From Sambucus nigra (taxonomy: Eukaryota > Streptophyta > Magnoliopsida > Dipsacales > Adoxaceae): a stretch of DNA of 64,000 nucleotides. Under the pieces are notes generated by a model, which did not search any database, was not told the origin of the DNA, and was given only the letters and a program-made list of their open reading frames with translations. Of this stretch, positions 24,401-37,240 are shown piece after piece. Made by a program: the position numbers and the translations under genes. Each line of letters begins with the position of its first letter. The first letter of the stretch is position 1. The stretch spans positions 575,084,606-575,148,605 of the forward strand of contig OX422217.1 of the NCBI GenBank assembly GCA_949130495.1. Direction: 5' to 3'.

Positions 24401-25245
24401 AAATAGTCTTTGGAGTCTTGGCGTTAGTGGGAAGTAACGAAGTATTTTGTGAGGAATACGTTTACCCCTATCATCATTAACCTCCCATCTAGACTCTCCA
24501 TATATTGGACACTCGTGTTTATTTTCAAGCTCCTTCCAAAACAAACAACAGTCATTTTTTCATGCATGAATCAATATGTATCCTAATCCTGAGCCACGCA
24601 ACATGCTTCTTGCCTCATAATCTGACTTTGAAAGTATCTCACTATCAGGGAAAGCTTCCTTCAATAGTTCAAGCAACATCTTCAGTGATTTATTACTCCA
24701 GTGATTAATCACTTTCAAGTGGAGCAACTTCACAAGAAAAGACAGTGTAAAGAATTTTGTGCAACCAGGATATAATTCACGCTCTGCATCTTTCAATAAT
24801 TTGTTAAACTTTATCTCATCCCTGACACCAACTTGTCTAGGAGTATTACCAGTTTCAAACGCTCCAGCTGGACAAGCATCAAAGAAAAACCCATTCTGCA
24901 TGTCTTCCAACACTTTTTGCATCTCGTCCCCTTCTTCATTTTCATTATCCATCAAACCATCGACATCATCATTATCATCATTGACATCATCATGAACTAT
25001 ATCATTAGAATATTCCCTATGATATGTCCATTGGGTGTAGGTGGTACAATTACCTTTTAAGAAAAGATGATCTTCTACTTCATCAATATTTCTGAGATCG
25101 ATGTTAAGACAATTACAACATGGGCACCTAATGAAACTGCCGGGTCCCATATGATCATTCACAAATTGAATAAATGATCTAACACCCAAGACATACTTTT
25201 CACAAAATCTATTTGTTTTATGCGTCCAACTCTTATCTATCTAGT
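21486..25245 (-). pseudogene. CACTA element 1 transposase (tnp2/TNPD type)
   Basis: Domains appear in the usual order. The transposase-associated N-terminus at about 25245-25090 reads IDKSWTHKTNRFCEKYVLGV and has a C-P-C-C-N-C zinc cluster. The Transposase_21 (tnp2) region spans 24544-23728, with WFSQDPHNVRLGLTSDGF, PWLCMKELFFMISLLIPGP and YMACPTCRND. DUF4218-type sequence covers 23425-22543 (LKSHDCHVLLQRSLPIG, CPFGACTYEFLTVTEMEMM). DUF4216 covers 22253-21807 (YGVLNDIIELEYI, VLLFECDWF, QAKQEFYLND). An acidic tail ends at 21486. The reading frame shifts around 24215-24240 and breaks at several other points, so no full protein is possible. It would cut and rejoin element ends. Confidence 0.9.
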
Positions 25246-26879
25246 TCACATGAAAAATCAAACAAATTAAAATGTTAGTTTAGTGTTTAATATAATATTT
25301 TTGTTGCCTAAGATTCAAGAGCATAAGACAGAATATGTTTATTCATAACCACTAATCAATATCCATCAAACTATAGGATATAGGGCATCCCTCAAGTCAA
25401 AACACAACATTTCTAATTAGGTTCCCACTACATAGACCTAAGTCCCTCAATTAATAAAAAAAGTAACACGCAACATTAACAATTAAACAAGGATTTTCGT
25501 CAATCTTACTAAATTTCTCGTACATATATATACTACCTATTGGGCAGGAGCGCTACATATGCGATGCGTAGCAAGTTAAGAAGTAGAAAAAAATTAGTTA
25601 AAACAAGTGGGATCTAGTAATATAGTAAACAAAGTCGTAGTACATACCTTGAAATTATAATCCACAATTCGAAGGTACAAATCATTGGAACAAATAAATT
25701 ATATATTATTGTTACAAAATAGGTCCTAACAATGGTCTAGTACACCAATTTATATAATTAAGTAAACTAAGAATGTTTATCAAATAGAGCTTAGACAATA
25801 GGCATGGAAATTAGGGAAATTCGTTTTTTGCAAAAAGTATTAAATGTACTACAAATGTTTCATTAAATAACATGTATCATAATTTGGGGAGCCAAAACAA
25901 CTGGTGGTAGCATAATAAAGGCATATAACTACAAATTTAAGTAATAAAAATCATTTTGACTTTATACTATATTAATATTAGACATTAATTTTTTCAAAAA
26001 AAGCCAAAATTCGTGTCTATATCTAAAACAATAAAAGTACATAGTTATGCACCAATAAATTTAACATAAACAAAATCTTATCAAGATATTACTATAAAGA
26101 GGACAGAAATATGAATGGGGTGGGGGTTATTCACAAAAAATCAGCATGCACAACAAGAATAAAAATGATTTTAGCTCGCCTTTATTAACCCAAGAAACAC
26201 AAAATGCACACGATATATCCTCTTTTCTGCATTCTTAGAGATGGCAAACCCGATTTATCTACATTCATCAAATTATCTAAAGAATATGAAACTATATTAT
26301 CTTCTCTATAACAATGCAAAAATTTAACATCCATATCTTCAAATAAAAGAAGAATTTCGTTAATAATCTTCTTTAACTTTCATTGAAATTTATCTTTATC
26401 ACCATTTAACTTTTTTATAATAACCATCGAAAATACCCTGTACACAAAACACTAGCATCTGCATAACCGATTGAGAATAATTTATAATACCCTGTACACA
26501 AAACATAAACCAATCGGTATATACCTGATTAAGCGTAAGATTGAGAGAGATAGATTTGTTGTAGTGTACACAAAACATAAACCCATCGGTATATACCTAA
26601 TTAGGTTTGTCAAAACATTAGCAAAACAAACAAACCAATCAGTTTTTTACAAATAGAGAGAGAGAGACTGCAGCGGTGATGAATACAGACAGAGAGAGAG
26701 AAAATGTATGTGATTATATACAGATAGAGAGAGAGAGAGACTGCAGCGACGATGAATCAAACGTTTGTGAAAGCTTAGGTTTGTAGGTCTCTCAAAGGTT
26801 GTTCCGATTTTGGAGCGGTTTGTGAAAGATTAGATCGAAATCGTGCGGGAGTGCGATGGGTGTTAAAAAAAATAAATTA
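25246..26879. other. 5' leader of CACTA element 1
   Basis: No gene. A block ACACAAAACATAAACC-ATCGGTATATACC is duplicated (26496 and 26570), and a GAGAGAGAGACTGCAGCG block is duplicated (26657 and 26730). The second resembles a duplicated transcription start or 5' leader of the minus-strand transposase gene. Confidence 0.45.
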
Positions 26880-27208
26880 CCTTTTGCCACAAAACAAATT
26901 TTTTCCCACTGACTTACATATTAGGCCACGAAATCTTTTTCGTTGAAAAAAAATATATTAACTACTACGAATTATTTCGTTGCTAATGATATTAATTTCG
27001 CTGATAAATAATTTGCCCTTACAGACAAGCGCGGGAAGAGTTTGGCGCCAGCCTTTTGGGGATCTATTGTCAACGAAATTTGAATTTTCGTTGCTAAAGC
27101 TGATGTTTTTCGCCACGAAATTAATTTCGTAGTAGATGTTGACATTTAGCCACGATTTTTTTTTTGTAGGTAAGAAAATCGCAGCTAAATGTAAGTTTTG
27201 TTGTAGTG
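26880..27208 (-). repeat. Terminal and subterminal repeat region of CACTA element 1
   Basis: The terminus reads CACTACAACAAAACTTACAT on the minus strand. Inward, ACGAAAT/ATTTCGT and GCCACGA motifs recur in both orientations between 26925 and 27160, as expected for transposase binding sites. Confidence 0.7.
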
Positions 27209-27795
27209 AGTGAACGCTACCACGCATCATAATAAATTCTTCATCGGAAGAAGCGGTTAGTTGGACAATAGAGCCGGTAACATTCGTCGTGCATACTTCG
27301 TATAAATGATGATGGCCTTGATAGACCTCGTCTCGGTGGGGGGCTTGAGGTTAGTTAATGTCACGAATTGATTCCGCTCTTTTACGAGCAAAATAACGAT
27401 TCAACCGAATATTCACCTCCATGTTTTTTAAGGGCTAAAAATGCAAAATGAAATAAAAATTAATTTTAATTTATAATTATAAAATTATAAATTAAAAATT
27501 AATGAGAGAAGAAATGATAAGAGTTAGAAGAAGGTGTGAGAAATAATGAGTTAGAAATTCAGTATTTATAGTAAATAAGAGGGGTTAAAATTATAAATAA
27601 AAAAATATCTCTTCAATGGCTATATTGCACAATGGTAACTTTGCCACGTAGGCCGGGGCAGGAATATTGTCTGCTTGGCTCGGACACTTAAAAGATTCCC
27701 GCCTCACCCCCTTTTCACCGGATTCGCATTGCGAGACTCACCCTTTAACTCGTCTCATAAATCCATAGGTTTATGGGATCCCATTGTGGATGCCC
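27209..27795. mobile_element. Right end of a PIF/Harbinger-like element
   Basis: CCCATTGTGGATGCCC at 27780-27795 matches the common plant Harbinger terminus (GGGCATCCACAATGGG in reverse) and is followed by TAA, a typical 3-bp target site. The minus strand at 27421-27231 has a partly open frame starting MEVNIRLNRYFARKR, possibly a transposase start, with one stop. The left end is missing; the interruption at 27208 is CACTA element 1. Confidence 0.45.
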
Positions 27796-28923
27796 TAAAG
27801 GAAGCCACGTGTCAATCCTCCACATGTCAATCCTATAAGATGAGACACCAAAATTATATTTTGATATTTGATTATATTTCAAAAAATAAAACTCATTAAT
27901 ACAATTTAATTAATAAATTATATTTTGAAATTTCAATAAATATATAGATATTGGTAGTTTATTTTCGGATGCATGATTATACTTGAATAATTATTTATAA
28001 TAAATTGGTGGCCACGTGATAAGATTTGTGAAACCCGGTAGAAGAGAGCTGAGTGTAATTTATGTTAAAACAAGCTTGTGATGTTTCGAAACGTGGAATC
28101 ATATACATCGGAGGAGTGCAATTTAGATATATTATACTAGATGATACATTTTATATAAGTTTTATAGAGTGATGTATATTTTATCAAAATAAAAACACAA
28201 AAAATTCCCCGACACCCCCGCACCTTTCCATACATGCACAAAACACCACCATATACAATCATTCACAACATAAAACTAATTGACACCCTCATCAATACCA
28301 TTCACCTCACTAACTTAAAATACGTCATGTTTAGTGAATTTTGGAATCAAAATAATGGAACCAACTTTTATACTCGGTTTCTCTACTAATAGGAGGCCTT
28401 TGATTACTAAAAGACATTCAACAACTACAAAACATTTATTTTAAATAAAAACTAAAACGAAATAAATGTAATGCAAATAATATGTTTCATTCATGGAATT
28501 CACTAAGTCAGCTAGTATAAAGTACATTGTTTTTAGAATCTATACAAAAATAGAATTTCATATTGAAAATCTCATTTGTATACCCATAACACACATACAA
28601 AACAAACATCGTTATACAAAAGCTTAATATTTTGCCTCATTTATTTTCTATTAGAATTTTTGGATTCTAATGAAGAAGGATATTTAGTGGAAAAACACAA
28701 TACAGTAGTGAATTAAAGTAACAAACTGAAACCCAACACGAAAATATGAGTTAGAAAAAATTATGAAAGTAATTCATTTTTATAATTAACGAAACTTAGC
28801 TATGAAAAACTAACTGATAGACAATCCCCATTTCAAGTCTATTTTGTTTTCCTTTCGTGAGCCCATTTCTCTGCACTAATATAACAAAATGCATCAGATA
28901 CACAACATATTTAAAGAATTGAC
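27796..28923. other. AT-rich spacer
   Basis: No open frame, repeat unit or terminal structure that I recognise. Confidence 0.5.
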
Positions 28924-29236
28924 TGTTAGAATTATTTTATATAATTCTTTATTATGTGCTTCATAATTATATTAATTCTAAGAGTCACTTTGGTTAATGA
29001 AAGGTACTCTAAATATCAAGAGTTGAAAGGACTCTTGGGCATCTACCTTGATGGACGGTTGATATTAAGTGACTGTTGGAGATTTAGGTACTATCCCTGC
29101 TTATAAATAAATGACTGATTTCCATCAGACACTCTAAAATGACAACACAATGAAATTATAGGAAAGAGAGAGAGATCTAAATTCTCAAGGAGAGTAAATT
29201 TCAAAATAGTGCTTTGGACATACTGGGAGATCTAAC
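28924..29236 (+). repeat. Element C 5' LTR (at least 313 bp)
   Basis: Aligns by eye with 63156-63471, sharing GAGTCACTTTGGTTAAT and CATCTACCTTGATGGACGG. A TATAAATA box lies near 29102. Similarity ends after ATACTGGGAGATC, so the true LTR end is uncertain. Confidence 0.7.
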
Positions 29237-32176
29237 CGTTGGAATGCATTGAAATTGGAATACGTTCTTGCTACATACAAGATGAAACTGTTTTCCAAAA
29301 TTTTGCCAGATCAAACATCATTAAGGTTGATTTCTTTGTCAATATTTCTAATTGTAACAATTATGGAGGTGTGTTATTTTAACACCATTTATGTTCCGCA
29401 TAATGCTTATATGTGATAATCATGAAGATCGAAAATCCTTTTATTAAGAACATTTGTATGTGGAAATTTAATCAAATTAATGTATTATTGATTAATATCA
29501 TGGTGTTCTTAAAAATGATTTTACATGTCGTAACAGAACCAAAGTTTAAGATCTTATGATTTTCCTTTATTGGTGTTTGCCTATAATGTAGTCTACATTA
29601 AATCAATTTTTATGTGCGCCTGAGAATTTTTTTTGTGATAATTTTCTTCTGTCGCCTATACTCCCTAGTCGGAATTTGAAAGGTCAAAACTTGGTCGGAT
29701 TTTCTTAAACTACCATGGCGACTGGAAACGTCAAAATAAACAAAACCCTTTGTTGATAGGCCCCACCCCAGTTTTGCGTTTTGACATCGTTTAGACCTCT
29801 AAAAATGCATTTCTGCTATTTTTGATAATAATGTCAATGCTAATAACTCTCGGTTAAAAATTGCTTTTGCGATTCCACAAACTAGAGAGTGTCCTGGAGT
29901 GATTCTTTACATCCCGGTGGTGCTAACTCAAATTTTTTATTTTTGGCAAAAATTACGATTTTTCCTAATATTATGTATTTTTTTTTATCACGTGAGCTGT
30001 TTTCTTTGTTCATGGTCTTACAAATATTCATGTTATGTATTATTTGTATTGACTAAGAGGTTCACTATAAAATTTTGAATATTAGATGTATGATTATGTG
30101 TTTGACAGTAACATTTTGGTAAATTAGATTATTGTGCATAATCTATATTTGGTAGCTCAAATATCCAAATTGATGTTTCGACACTAATATTTATACGATA
30201 TTAGATGGGGAAGACATTAAAGTGTCTAACTCTATAATTGTAAATATTAGATTATTGTGTATGCATCTATTTTTGGACCCTTAATTATACATTAAGTTTT
30301 TTAAATTCCGTAATTTATTTTGAGATTTTGGAGTAATTATCTACACTCCTATAGTGTTAACAATTTTTTTTTGGCAAAAGTTACGATTTTTGTCAAATAT
30401 TATGCGTGTGTTTTCACTATGGGAATTATTTTATTAATTCATGAATTTATGTTTGTGTTGGATTAGAAACCAAACACATGTTATGATCATTTCATAAATA
30501 TTGAATGTATGAATATATTTTTGAGATTAATATTCTTGCTTTATGTGCATTTAAATGCTAAGCACAAGTCAACATATTTTATATGGTAGGATATTAGACT
30601 TATGTTATTGTTAATATTCATATTTTGATCAGTCTCGTGCAAACAGAGGCCAACGATTCATGTTATTGAATATTATGTTATTATTAATATTCATATTTTG
30701 ACGAGTCTCGTGCAAAACACATGTCAACGATTCATATTATTGGTAATTCTAGTTTTATTAATATTCATATTTTTGATGAGTCTCGTGCAAAACACATGCC
30801 AACGATTCATATTATTGAATATTGTATTTTTTATTGATATTCATATTTTTGATGAGTCTCGTGGCAAACACGGGCCAATGATTCATATTATTGACTATTA
30901 TGTTATTATTAATATTCGTATTTTAATGAGTCTCGTGCCAAACACAGGCCAATAATTCATATTATTGAATATTATGATATTAGTATTTTAATGAGTCTCG
31001 TGCCAAACACAGGCCAATGATTCATGTAGTTGAATATCATAATTATTGTTTATTCTAATGCTAGTACTCCCATTAAGTTGAATTAAATGTTAAACTAGGT
31101 CACAATTCATATGTGCGGATACTAGATTTATGATTTCATTGCATGCATGCACAGTTTGTAATTTTGAGACTCATCAGTAGGTATTCATTCAGTTTAATCA
31201 AAGTCCAAATACAGTCCGAGATTACATGTGAAGATATTATACTTGTAGTCATTTCAGATTATCCTAATGTTTGTTATAAGATTAAATTGAAGCGCAACAC
31301 ATGCTGAAATTTGAATCAAATAAACTTTGGAATATTTGTGAATATTAAATAATTGACATCAAAAGTTATATAGTCATATTTACAGATGCCACTAGTGTGG
31401 TAGTTGTGATTATAACTGTATTGTGCATTAGTATGACCATTATGCTTTGGGTCAATATTCCTGATTTGTTACTCATACATAAGTGATAAAGAGATAGTAA
31501 ATGATTCATGTTTTTCATTTACTATTATTCGTGTAATATCTCATGTGAACTCCTTGTCTATTTGATTTTCACATTAAGTATAGTTTTTTTTGTGTGAATT
31601 TCAAATTATGAAATAGACAATTATATAATTTATTCATGTATTACATGTATTTTACACATGTATGCTTATCTCTAATATTTATATCATGTAAGGATTGGTG
31701 TTCGTTAAAGTACTCCATTCCATAATAGATAAATATTAGACTAATGCGTTAACATCATGCATATTTTGGATTGCCTACGGGTTATTGTATGATATTAAAT
31801 GCGAAGATTTATGATGTTGCATACATATTATTGCTTATTCAATTATTGTGATTCGGTAGCTTACATGTCCAATTACAATTATTGAGCAAAAACTAAGTGG
31901 CGATATATATATATATATATATATTTTGGGGAGGCAAAAATGGTAATCAAATGCATATGTCATTATTTCTTTCATCATGATATCACCAATTAAGTGTATG
32001 AAACTCAAACATGGCTAATTTAGTTTATTTCTCATGCGATATTTAATGAACATAAGTGAAAAATTTATTGACTTTAATGTAATAATCATATTATGAAATA
32101 TTTGGTAGTCACCACAGTGACCTAACTATAATGAAAATGAATATTAAATGTAAAGATGATAGCAATAGTAACCTCT
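29237..32176. other. Element C internal region, non-coding
   Basis: AT-rich with no long open frame. It holds the about 74-bp tandem array at 30601-31035 and a short (TA)n run at about 31902-31923. Confidence 0.5.
30601..31035 (+). repeat. Tandem array, six copies of about 74 bp
   Basis: AGTCTCGTGCNAAACACA-GCCAA recurs at 30631, 30704, 30779, 30855, 30929 and 30994, each followed by a TATT-rich half. Spacing is 73-76 bp except for the last copy (65 bp). Confidence 0.9.
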
Positions 32177-32390
32177 CACTACAAAAACATTGCTTTTTAC
32201 TACGGAGGCTTTTGAGACGGTAAAAAATTGGGTATCTAAAACTCACCTTTTGAGACGGCAAAAATTACCCGTCTTAAAAACTATTCTTTTTAAGAATGTT
32301 TTTACTACCCGTCTCAAAAGATACTATTAAAAGAGACAGCAAATTAATAGCCGTCTCAAAAAGTATACCTTTTGAGATCGCTGAAAATTT
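32177..32390 (+). repeat. CACTA element 2 left terminal and subterminal repeats
   Basis: Terminal CACTACAAAAA followed by TTTTGAGACGGC-type motifs in both orientations. The open frames running over this region are by-products of the repeats. Confidence 0.8.
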
Positions 32391-33493
32391 TGGATTCCCC
32401 CCCCCCTTAGTAAATTTTAGTCTCCCGCTTCTTCTATCAACAAAGTTTAAGAAAATAAAAAAAGAAACCAAAAGAAGACCAAAAGAAAACCCCTATCCAT
32501 CGTCTTTTTTAAGACCCGCCCGCCCTAAGCCCGTTATTCTCCTTCTTCACCCCCGACCTCCCTAAGCCCCGCACACCCTCCGTCGCACACCATTCCTAGC
32601 CCTAGCACCAACCCTCTCCATCGCAATCGCCGCTAGTGAAGTTGAGTAGGTAGCATTATTTCTTCTCTCTTAATTTTTTTTTTATGTTTTATGCCATTCT
32701 TACATGTTAAAGGGTTTATGTTCTTAATTGAATTGGTTGGAAGATTGTATAGGAGGTGAAAAGTAGTGTCATACTGATTTAAGCAGTGGACAAATTACTA
32801 ATTTATGAGATATTTTGAATCAGTGGATATGCTATTCGTTTTAGCAATTTTATTTCGAATATGTGTTTGATAGTTGGGATTTAGTTTATTTTATCTGTGT
32901 TTCAACTGCTGCAATCAGTGAGACATGGTTGACCTTAAAATTTGTAATATGATTTTTGGATGTAGGAAGACAATCTGATTGACTAAGCTAATCACATTCA
33001 AGTTATCGTCGAATTGATACGGATAAAAGGTAATATTAATTATTGGTTATTTATTAATATCATTAGTTTTTATGCTGGATTTATTTGTAGTGGTGTTAGG
33101 AGGTTGAGGGTGAGACAATTAAAAACCCGGATTGTCAATTGGTTGTTGTAGTATAGTTTTAGGATTAATTTATGAGAAAATATGTATACTTGTTTATATG
33201 AATTTTAGTTAAATTATTGATATGCTTGTTTGTGTTAATTAATTAATGTCCTTTGGAAGTATTTTATGCCACTGATTTGATATACTATTCGATTATCATT
33301 TTATTTTGTGATATATGTAACAGACCCAATTAATTTAAACATGTATAACCATTGAAAAAATCGACAATGTTATCCAAGTATATCTCATGGGAATATGAAG
33401 CACGAACACGGATACAAGTGTATGTCCGACACGACACGGACACGCCGACATAACAAACATAAAAAAAAGGACATGCCACTGCAAAGACACGAC

Positions 33494-33573
<80 letters not shown>

Positions 33574-34009
33574 AATGAAAAAATTCCAACACGTGCACAA
33601 CACCTTCACGTGCCCACCAATGTAAAGTTTCCACATAATGGAGTCACTTCTATGTAGCAATTTTTGTGTACGTGTAGAATTATTATAGAGAACAATTCAA
33701 CTCTTTCTTCATCAAATAACATATGCAAGTTTAGAATGAATCAGCCATTGGAAAACAGTAATACAATATAGTTTGAAAGAAAATTTAATGACTTGTCACA
33801 CTAATGCCATGGTACTTGTATGTAGTAGCATCAACTGGAACAACACCATTTTCCCAAAATTCATTCAAAATTTGTGAAACGTGTCTTACCATTTAGGTTT
33901 CTTCGGTACAAGTGTTCACTGTCATGGACTTTGATCTATGAAAATTCCTCATCTGAGGGAGATTCCTTGAAGTGGGCGTCGTTAATCATGCATCATTAGT
34001 CATTTCGAA
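32391..34009. other. CACTA element 2 left arm
   Basis: A C-rich leader-like stretch (32500-32640) is followed by AT-rich sequence. No recognised protein. A (TA)n microsatellite is listed separately. Confidence 0.4.
33495..33571. repeat. (TA)n microsatellite
   Basis: About 77 bases of uninterrupted TA. The tyrosine/isoleucine open frames here are artefacts of the repeat. Confidence 0.95.
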
Positions 34010-34330
34010 CATCCAACAGGGATTAAAATCGACCTCAATGATGGCATGCCTATCTTCAAATATGTTTAACAATCGTTGTGCCATTACATGAACATCTTGG
34101 CCTTCTCAGTTATAATTCATGGCATTGAGGAAGGTGAGTCTCACATCCTCGGCGAATTCCGTTAGGGGTTTATAGAAATTATCCGCTATCCTACTCTTAA
34201 CTGTAACCAAATCAATCAGATGTTTGATAATAGTGTGATAGTGATGCAACCTTAAAGCCTTGGCAGCAAACTATCACCCAACCATCTGTGTGCTTCATTA
34301 ATCTCCAGAGAAAACTCTCACAACTTTTAA
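34010..34330 (-). pseudogene. GTE (BET-type) bromodomain gene fragment
   Basis: On the minus strand, with one frameshift near 34245, the translation reads FKSCESFLWRLMKHTDGWV, then HYHTIIKHLIDLVTVKSRI, FYKPLTEFAEDVRLTFLNAM and GQDVHVMAQRLLNIFEDRHA. This follows the bromodomain of plant GTE transcription factors almost residue for residue: the helix Z region, the ZA loop IIKHPMDL (P to L here), and FAEDVRLTF...NAM-YN with the acetyl-lysine-binding asparagine. A stop follows YN where P or K is expected. Bromodomains read acetylated histones; this piece is broken. Other exons were not found nearby. Confidence 0.82.
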
Positions 34331-35539
34331 ATGCCTGATTCCTATACCTATCAAACAACTCCATATCTCTCCTTTTCTCTCATTGTTTATTTCAACCATT
34401 GGATTTGTGCTTCTTATTGTTATCCCATATCCGTCGCCCTTTTGACATGTACTTCCCAACCAAATCATATATCTATGAGTGAAACCGCCACAGAGGACCC
34501 TTAGTGTACACATCATACAACTAAAATTCTTAATTAGTTAGGGGTGCTAATTGACACTTGTATCCCCCATCCATTATTGCCAATAGATGCAAGTGGGGCA
34601 TACATCTCAATATGTACTTGGTATGACTCATGTCATTGGGTCATATGATCATATCATGGGGTCGTGATGTACTTATGCGATTGATCAAGGGGAAACAAGC
34701 TACTTATGCCCTTGTATAGGTGCTAGTGTCAGTGGGAGTAAGTTGGGATACGTGGATTAGCAAGCGGAGCCTAACTGTTAAGAGCACCCTATTTTTTCCC
34801 TAGGGATGAGGTGGCCACTAAGGGCCATCTACCAGCTTCTATAAAGTAAATAACTTAGTTTCCATGGTCTCGATAACGGTAGGGCATTAAGTGTAGGGCA
34901 TTCATTGATATAATGTACAAGTATATTGATCCTCTCAGTGACATGTAATTTGGTGAAAATAATGTACAAGTCTTGATAACGGACAGTGGATTTGGGATCT
35001 AACATAAATAATATCAATTTACAAACATATATAGAGATATATGAAAATTATATTGTGAAAATTAGAACACCTATTATTAAATGTTACTTAAAAGATCAAC
35101 GTGAAACTATGGACCTAACTAATGATGGAATCTTAGCGGACTATAATATCTAGTCATGTATACATCTGAGCTAGTATGGCACTACAATTGTCATATTATT
35201 TTTAATGACTATGTCCCTCACACCCAAAATACCTCACTTCTATCAACGAATGTCCTACACTTATGACAATCCAATACCAAACGACGGAAGTAATCAACTC
35301 CCAAGACTTGGGGTAACTAATAATCTTTAAATGGTATATGTGTACTTGGTGTAACTAATAATCTGTATATATTAGAAAACGCACAACAATACTTAAGTCT
35401 AGACTTCATCCAACTATGCCATGTGCCATATTTTTTATCCTCTCAGTAAATATTCCATTTATCTTTCCAATTATTTTGGTTTATTTTTTCATCCCATATA
35501 TATGCCACGTGCCATATATATGTCCGTTCTCCTGTCAGA
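34331..35539. other. CACTA element 2, unassigned stretch
   Basis: No protein family recognised. An open frame at 34298-34516 (minus) overlaps the bromodomain fragment in another frame and is not coding. Confidence 0.4.
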
Positions 35540-36930
35540 GATAAAACTGAGATTGACTGCCAAAACAAATTGATTGAGGCCTTAAACTTTGAAGAAACAT
35601 TCTGGAAGGAAAAGTCTAGAATAAAGTGGGTTAAGGAAAGAGATAAATGCACAACTTTTTTCCACAAACATGTCCAGTAAAGAAGACCAATCAATCTAAT
35701 TTCTTACTTAAAATATGATGGATCTATTCTCACTGACCAAGTGCTTATTCAAATGATGGAGATATTCTCACTGACCAAGTGTTTATCTAATTTCTTACTT
35801 AAAATCTAATTTCTAATTTCTTACTTCTGCATTATCATTTGGCATAGGGGGATGCCCTACTCCATCATTTGGCATAAAGGGATGCCCTGCTCCCTTATGC
35901 TAATATCATGCTGCTGGATCAATCACTCATGGTTGTTTTGGATTGGAAATCAAAAAAGTGGTGCCCTGCCCCATTTTACTCTGTTCTATCATTTTGAGGA
36001 TTTCTTTTGGAATGTCCATATTGAGAGTCACCACTTAGCTCTCAACTTTTTGTACCCTACACAATTGAGTATGTATTGGTCTAGTGCTATGAGGATTCCA
36101 CCAAGGGCTGCTGCTATTGCAAATGATTTTGATATGGCTATATATGTTTTATTATCCACCTGTACATATTGCTCCTATTTCCTAAAAAACTTCCTATTTC
36201 CATAGATTAAACGGAAGCCCAACAATGGCTATCCATACACCTGAGGAAATAAAGTTTGTTTTCGGCCATATAATTGATCCATGAACCTGTACAAGAAAAT
36301 CAAATCAATGATCATATCAACAAATAATATTCATTACAAAATAAAAACGAAACTAAACATTGACAAGTGATAACTTACTTTATCACTCAGATCCATTGAC
36401 AAGTGATAACTTACAAAATAAAACGAAACTAAAGAATGGACAGACTTCAAAATCAATCCGATCAATCTTAAGATATTAAATCTGAGCTTATTAATAATTT
36501 TGAAGATTTATTAAACTCTGAAGGTAGATATAATTGCAATGATTTTCTTAATGTCATTCCCAAAATAGTTGCTGATGAGATGAATAAGAGGTTTTAACAA
36601 CAGTAAACTCCTTGTATTATAGCATCTATGTGTAAAGATTACTTGATACATAAATATTTTAGGCGTGGCATTGTCCTTAAGAGAAGGTGGTTGGGGTTAC
36701 CAAGAACAAATGCAAAATGTTTATTGGTCTAGGGGATACTCATAGAAAAGTTATTGACCCTATATTCATTTTAAGCGTGGCATTGTCCCTATATTCAAAA
36801 GCTTGTGACCCTATACTCATTTGAAGCCTCAGTTAGACAAAGCGAAATCCAAAATTTAAGACTGGCAAGGTCATCTCCTTGCTATAGCAGGCAGAGCTCA
36901 TCTCATTAAGTCTATTATCCATCCTCATTC
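35540..36930 (+). pseudogene. LINE (L1-type) remnant, plus strand
   Basis: Scattered pieces of a plant non-LTR retrotransposon ORF2. 35585-35690 reads FEETFWKEKSRIKWVKERDK and CTTFFHKH, the linker before RT; 36535-36595 reads NDFLNVIPKIVADEMNKRF; about 36862-36915 reads WQGHLLAIAGRAHLIKSII, the RT C-terminal block. Much is deleted or duplicated; CTCACTGACCAAGTG occurs twice at 35729 and 35767. Confidence 0.7.
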
Positions 36931-37240
36931 TCAATGCTAACTTCTTCTAAATAACTTCTTCTTCTAAAACTTCAGTCTTTTTTAATACATCTTAAATCTT
37001 TCTTATCCTTTTAATAATATGAGAACCATTGAAACCTTATTGTATAGACTTCTTGTATTTTTTCTTCATGAACCTGCTCCAAATACTCTTAAAATGGTTT
37101 AGTCTCCAAGGTAACTTGTATGAAAAAGATTTAGTCACATCACTGAGATATCTTAACCCAATACCACCTTCTTCAGGAGTCATACACATGATATCCCATC
37201 TGATCCAGGCTTTCTTCTGACCTCTACTCCCATTAGACCC

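Larger units (their letters stand above)
15880..27208 (-). mobile_element. CACTA (En/Spm) element 1, left end missing
   Basis: The right terminus at 27203-27208 reads GTAGTG on the plus strand, so the element starts CACTACAACAAAACTTACAT on the minus strand. Inward of it are short inverted ATTTCGT/ACGAAAT and TAGC-CACGA motifs (26880-27180) typical of subterminal regions. Both genes of a CACTA element follow on the minus strand: tnp2 transposase (25245-21486) and a Transposase_24/TNPA-like gene (21048-15880). The left terminus was not found; the sequence meets element B near 15417. Confidence 0.85.

Noticed and set aside
27231..27425. Minus-strand frame starting MEVNIRLNRYFARKR as a Harbinger transposase
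   Set aside because: One stop inside and no clear family motif; kept only as a hint in the Harbinger entry.
28924..29400. Block at 28924 as a solo LTR
   Set aside because: The matching block at 63156 has a polypurine tract before it and the left one does not, which fits a 5'/3' LTR pair split by insertions better than two solo LTRs.
32296..32565. Plus-strand 89-residue open frame at the left end of CACTA element 2
   Set aside because: It runs across subterminal TTTTGAGACGG repeats and a C-rich leader; no domain and no support for coding.
33330..33660. Three overlapping minus-strand open frames rich in Tyr and Ile
   Set aside because: They are translations of a pure (TA)n microsatellite at 33495-33571.
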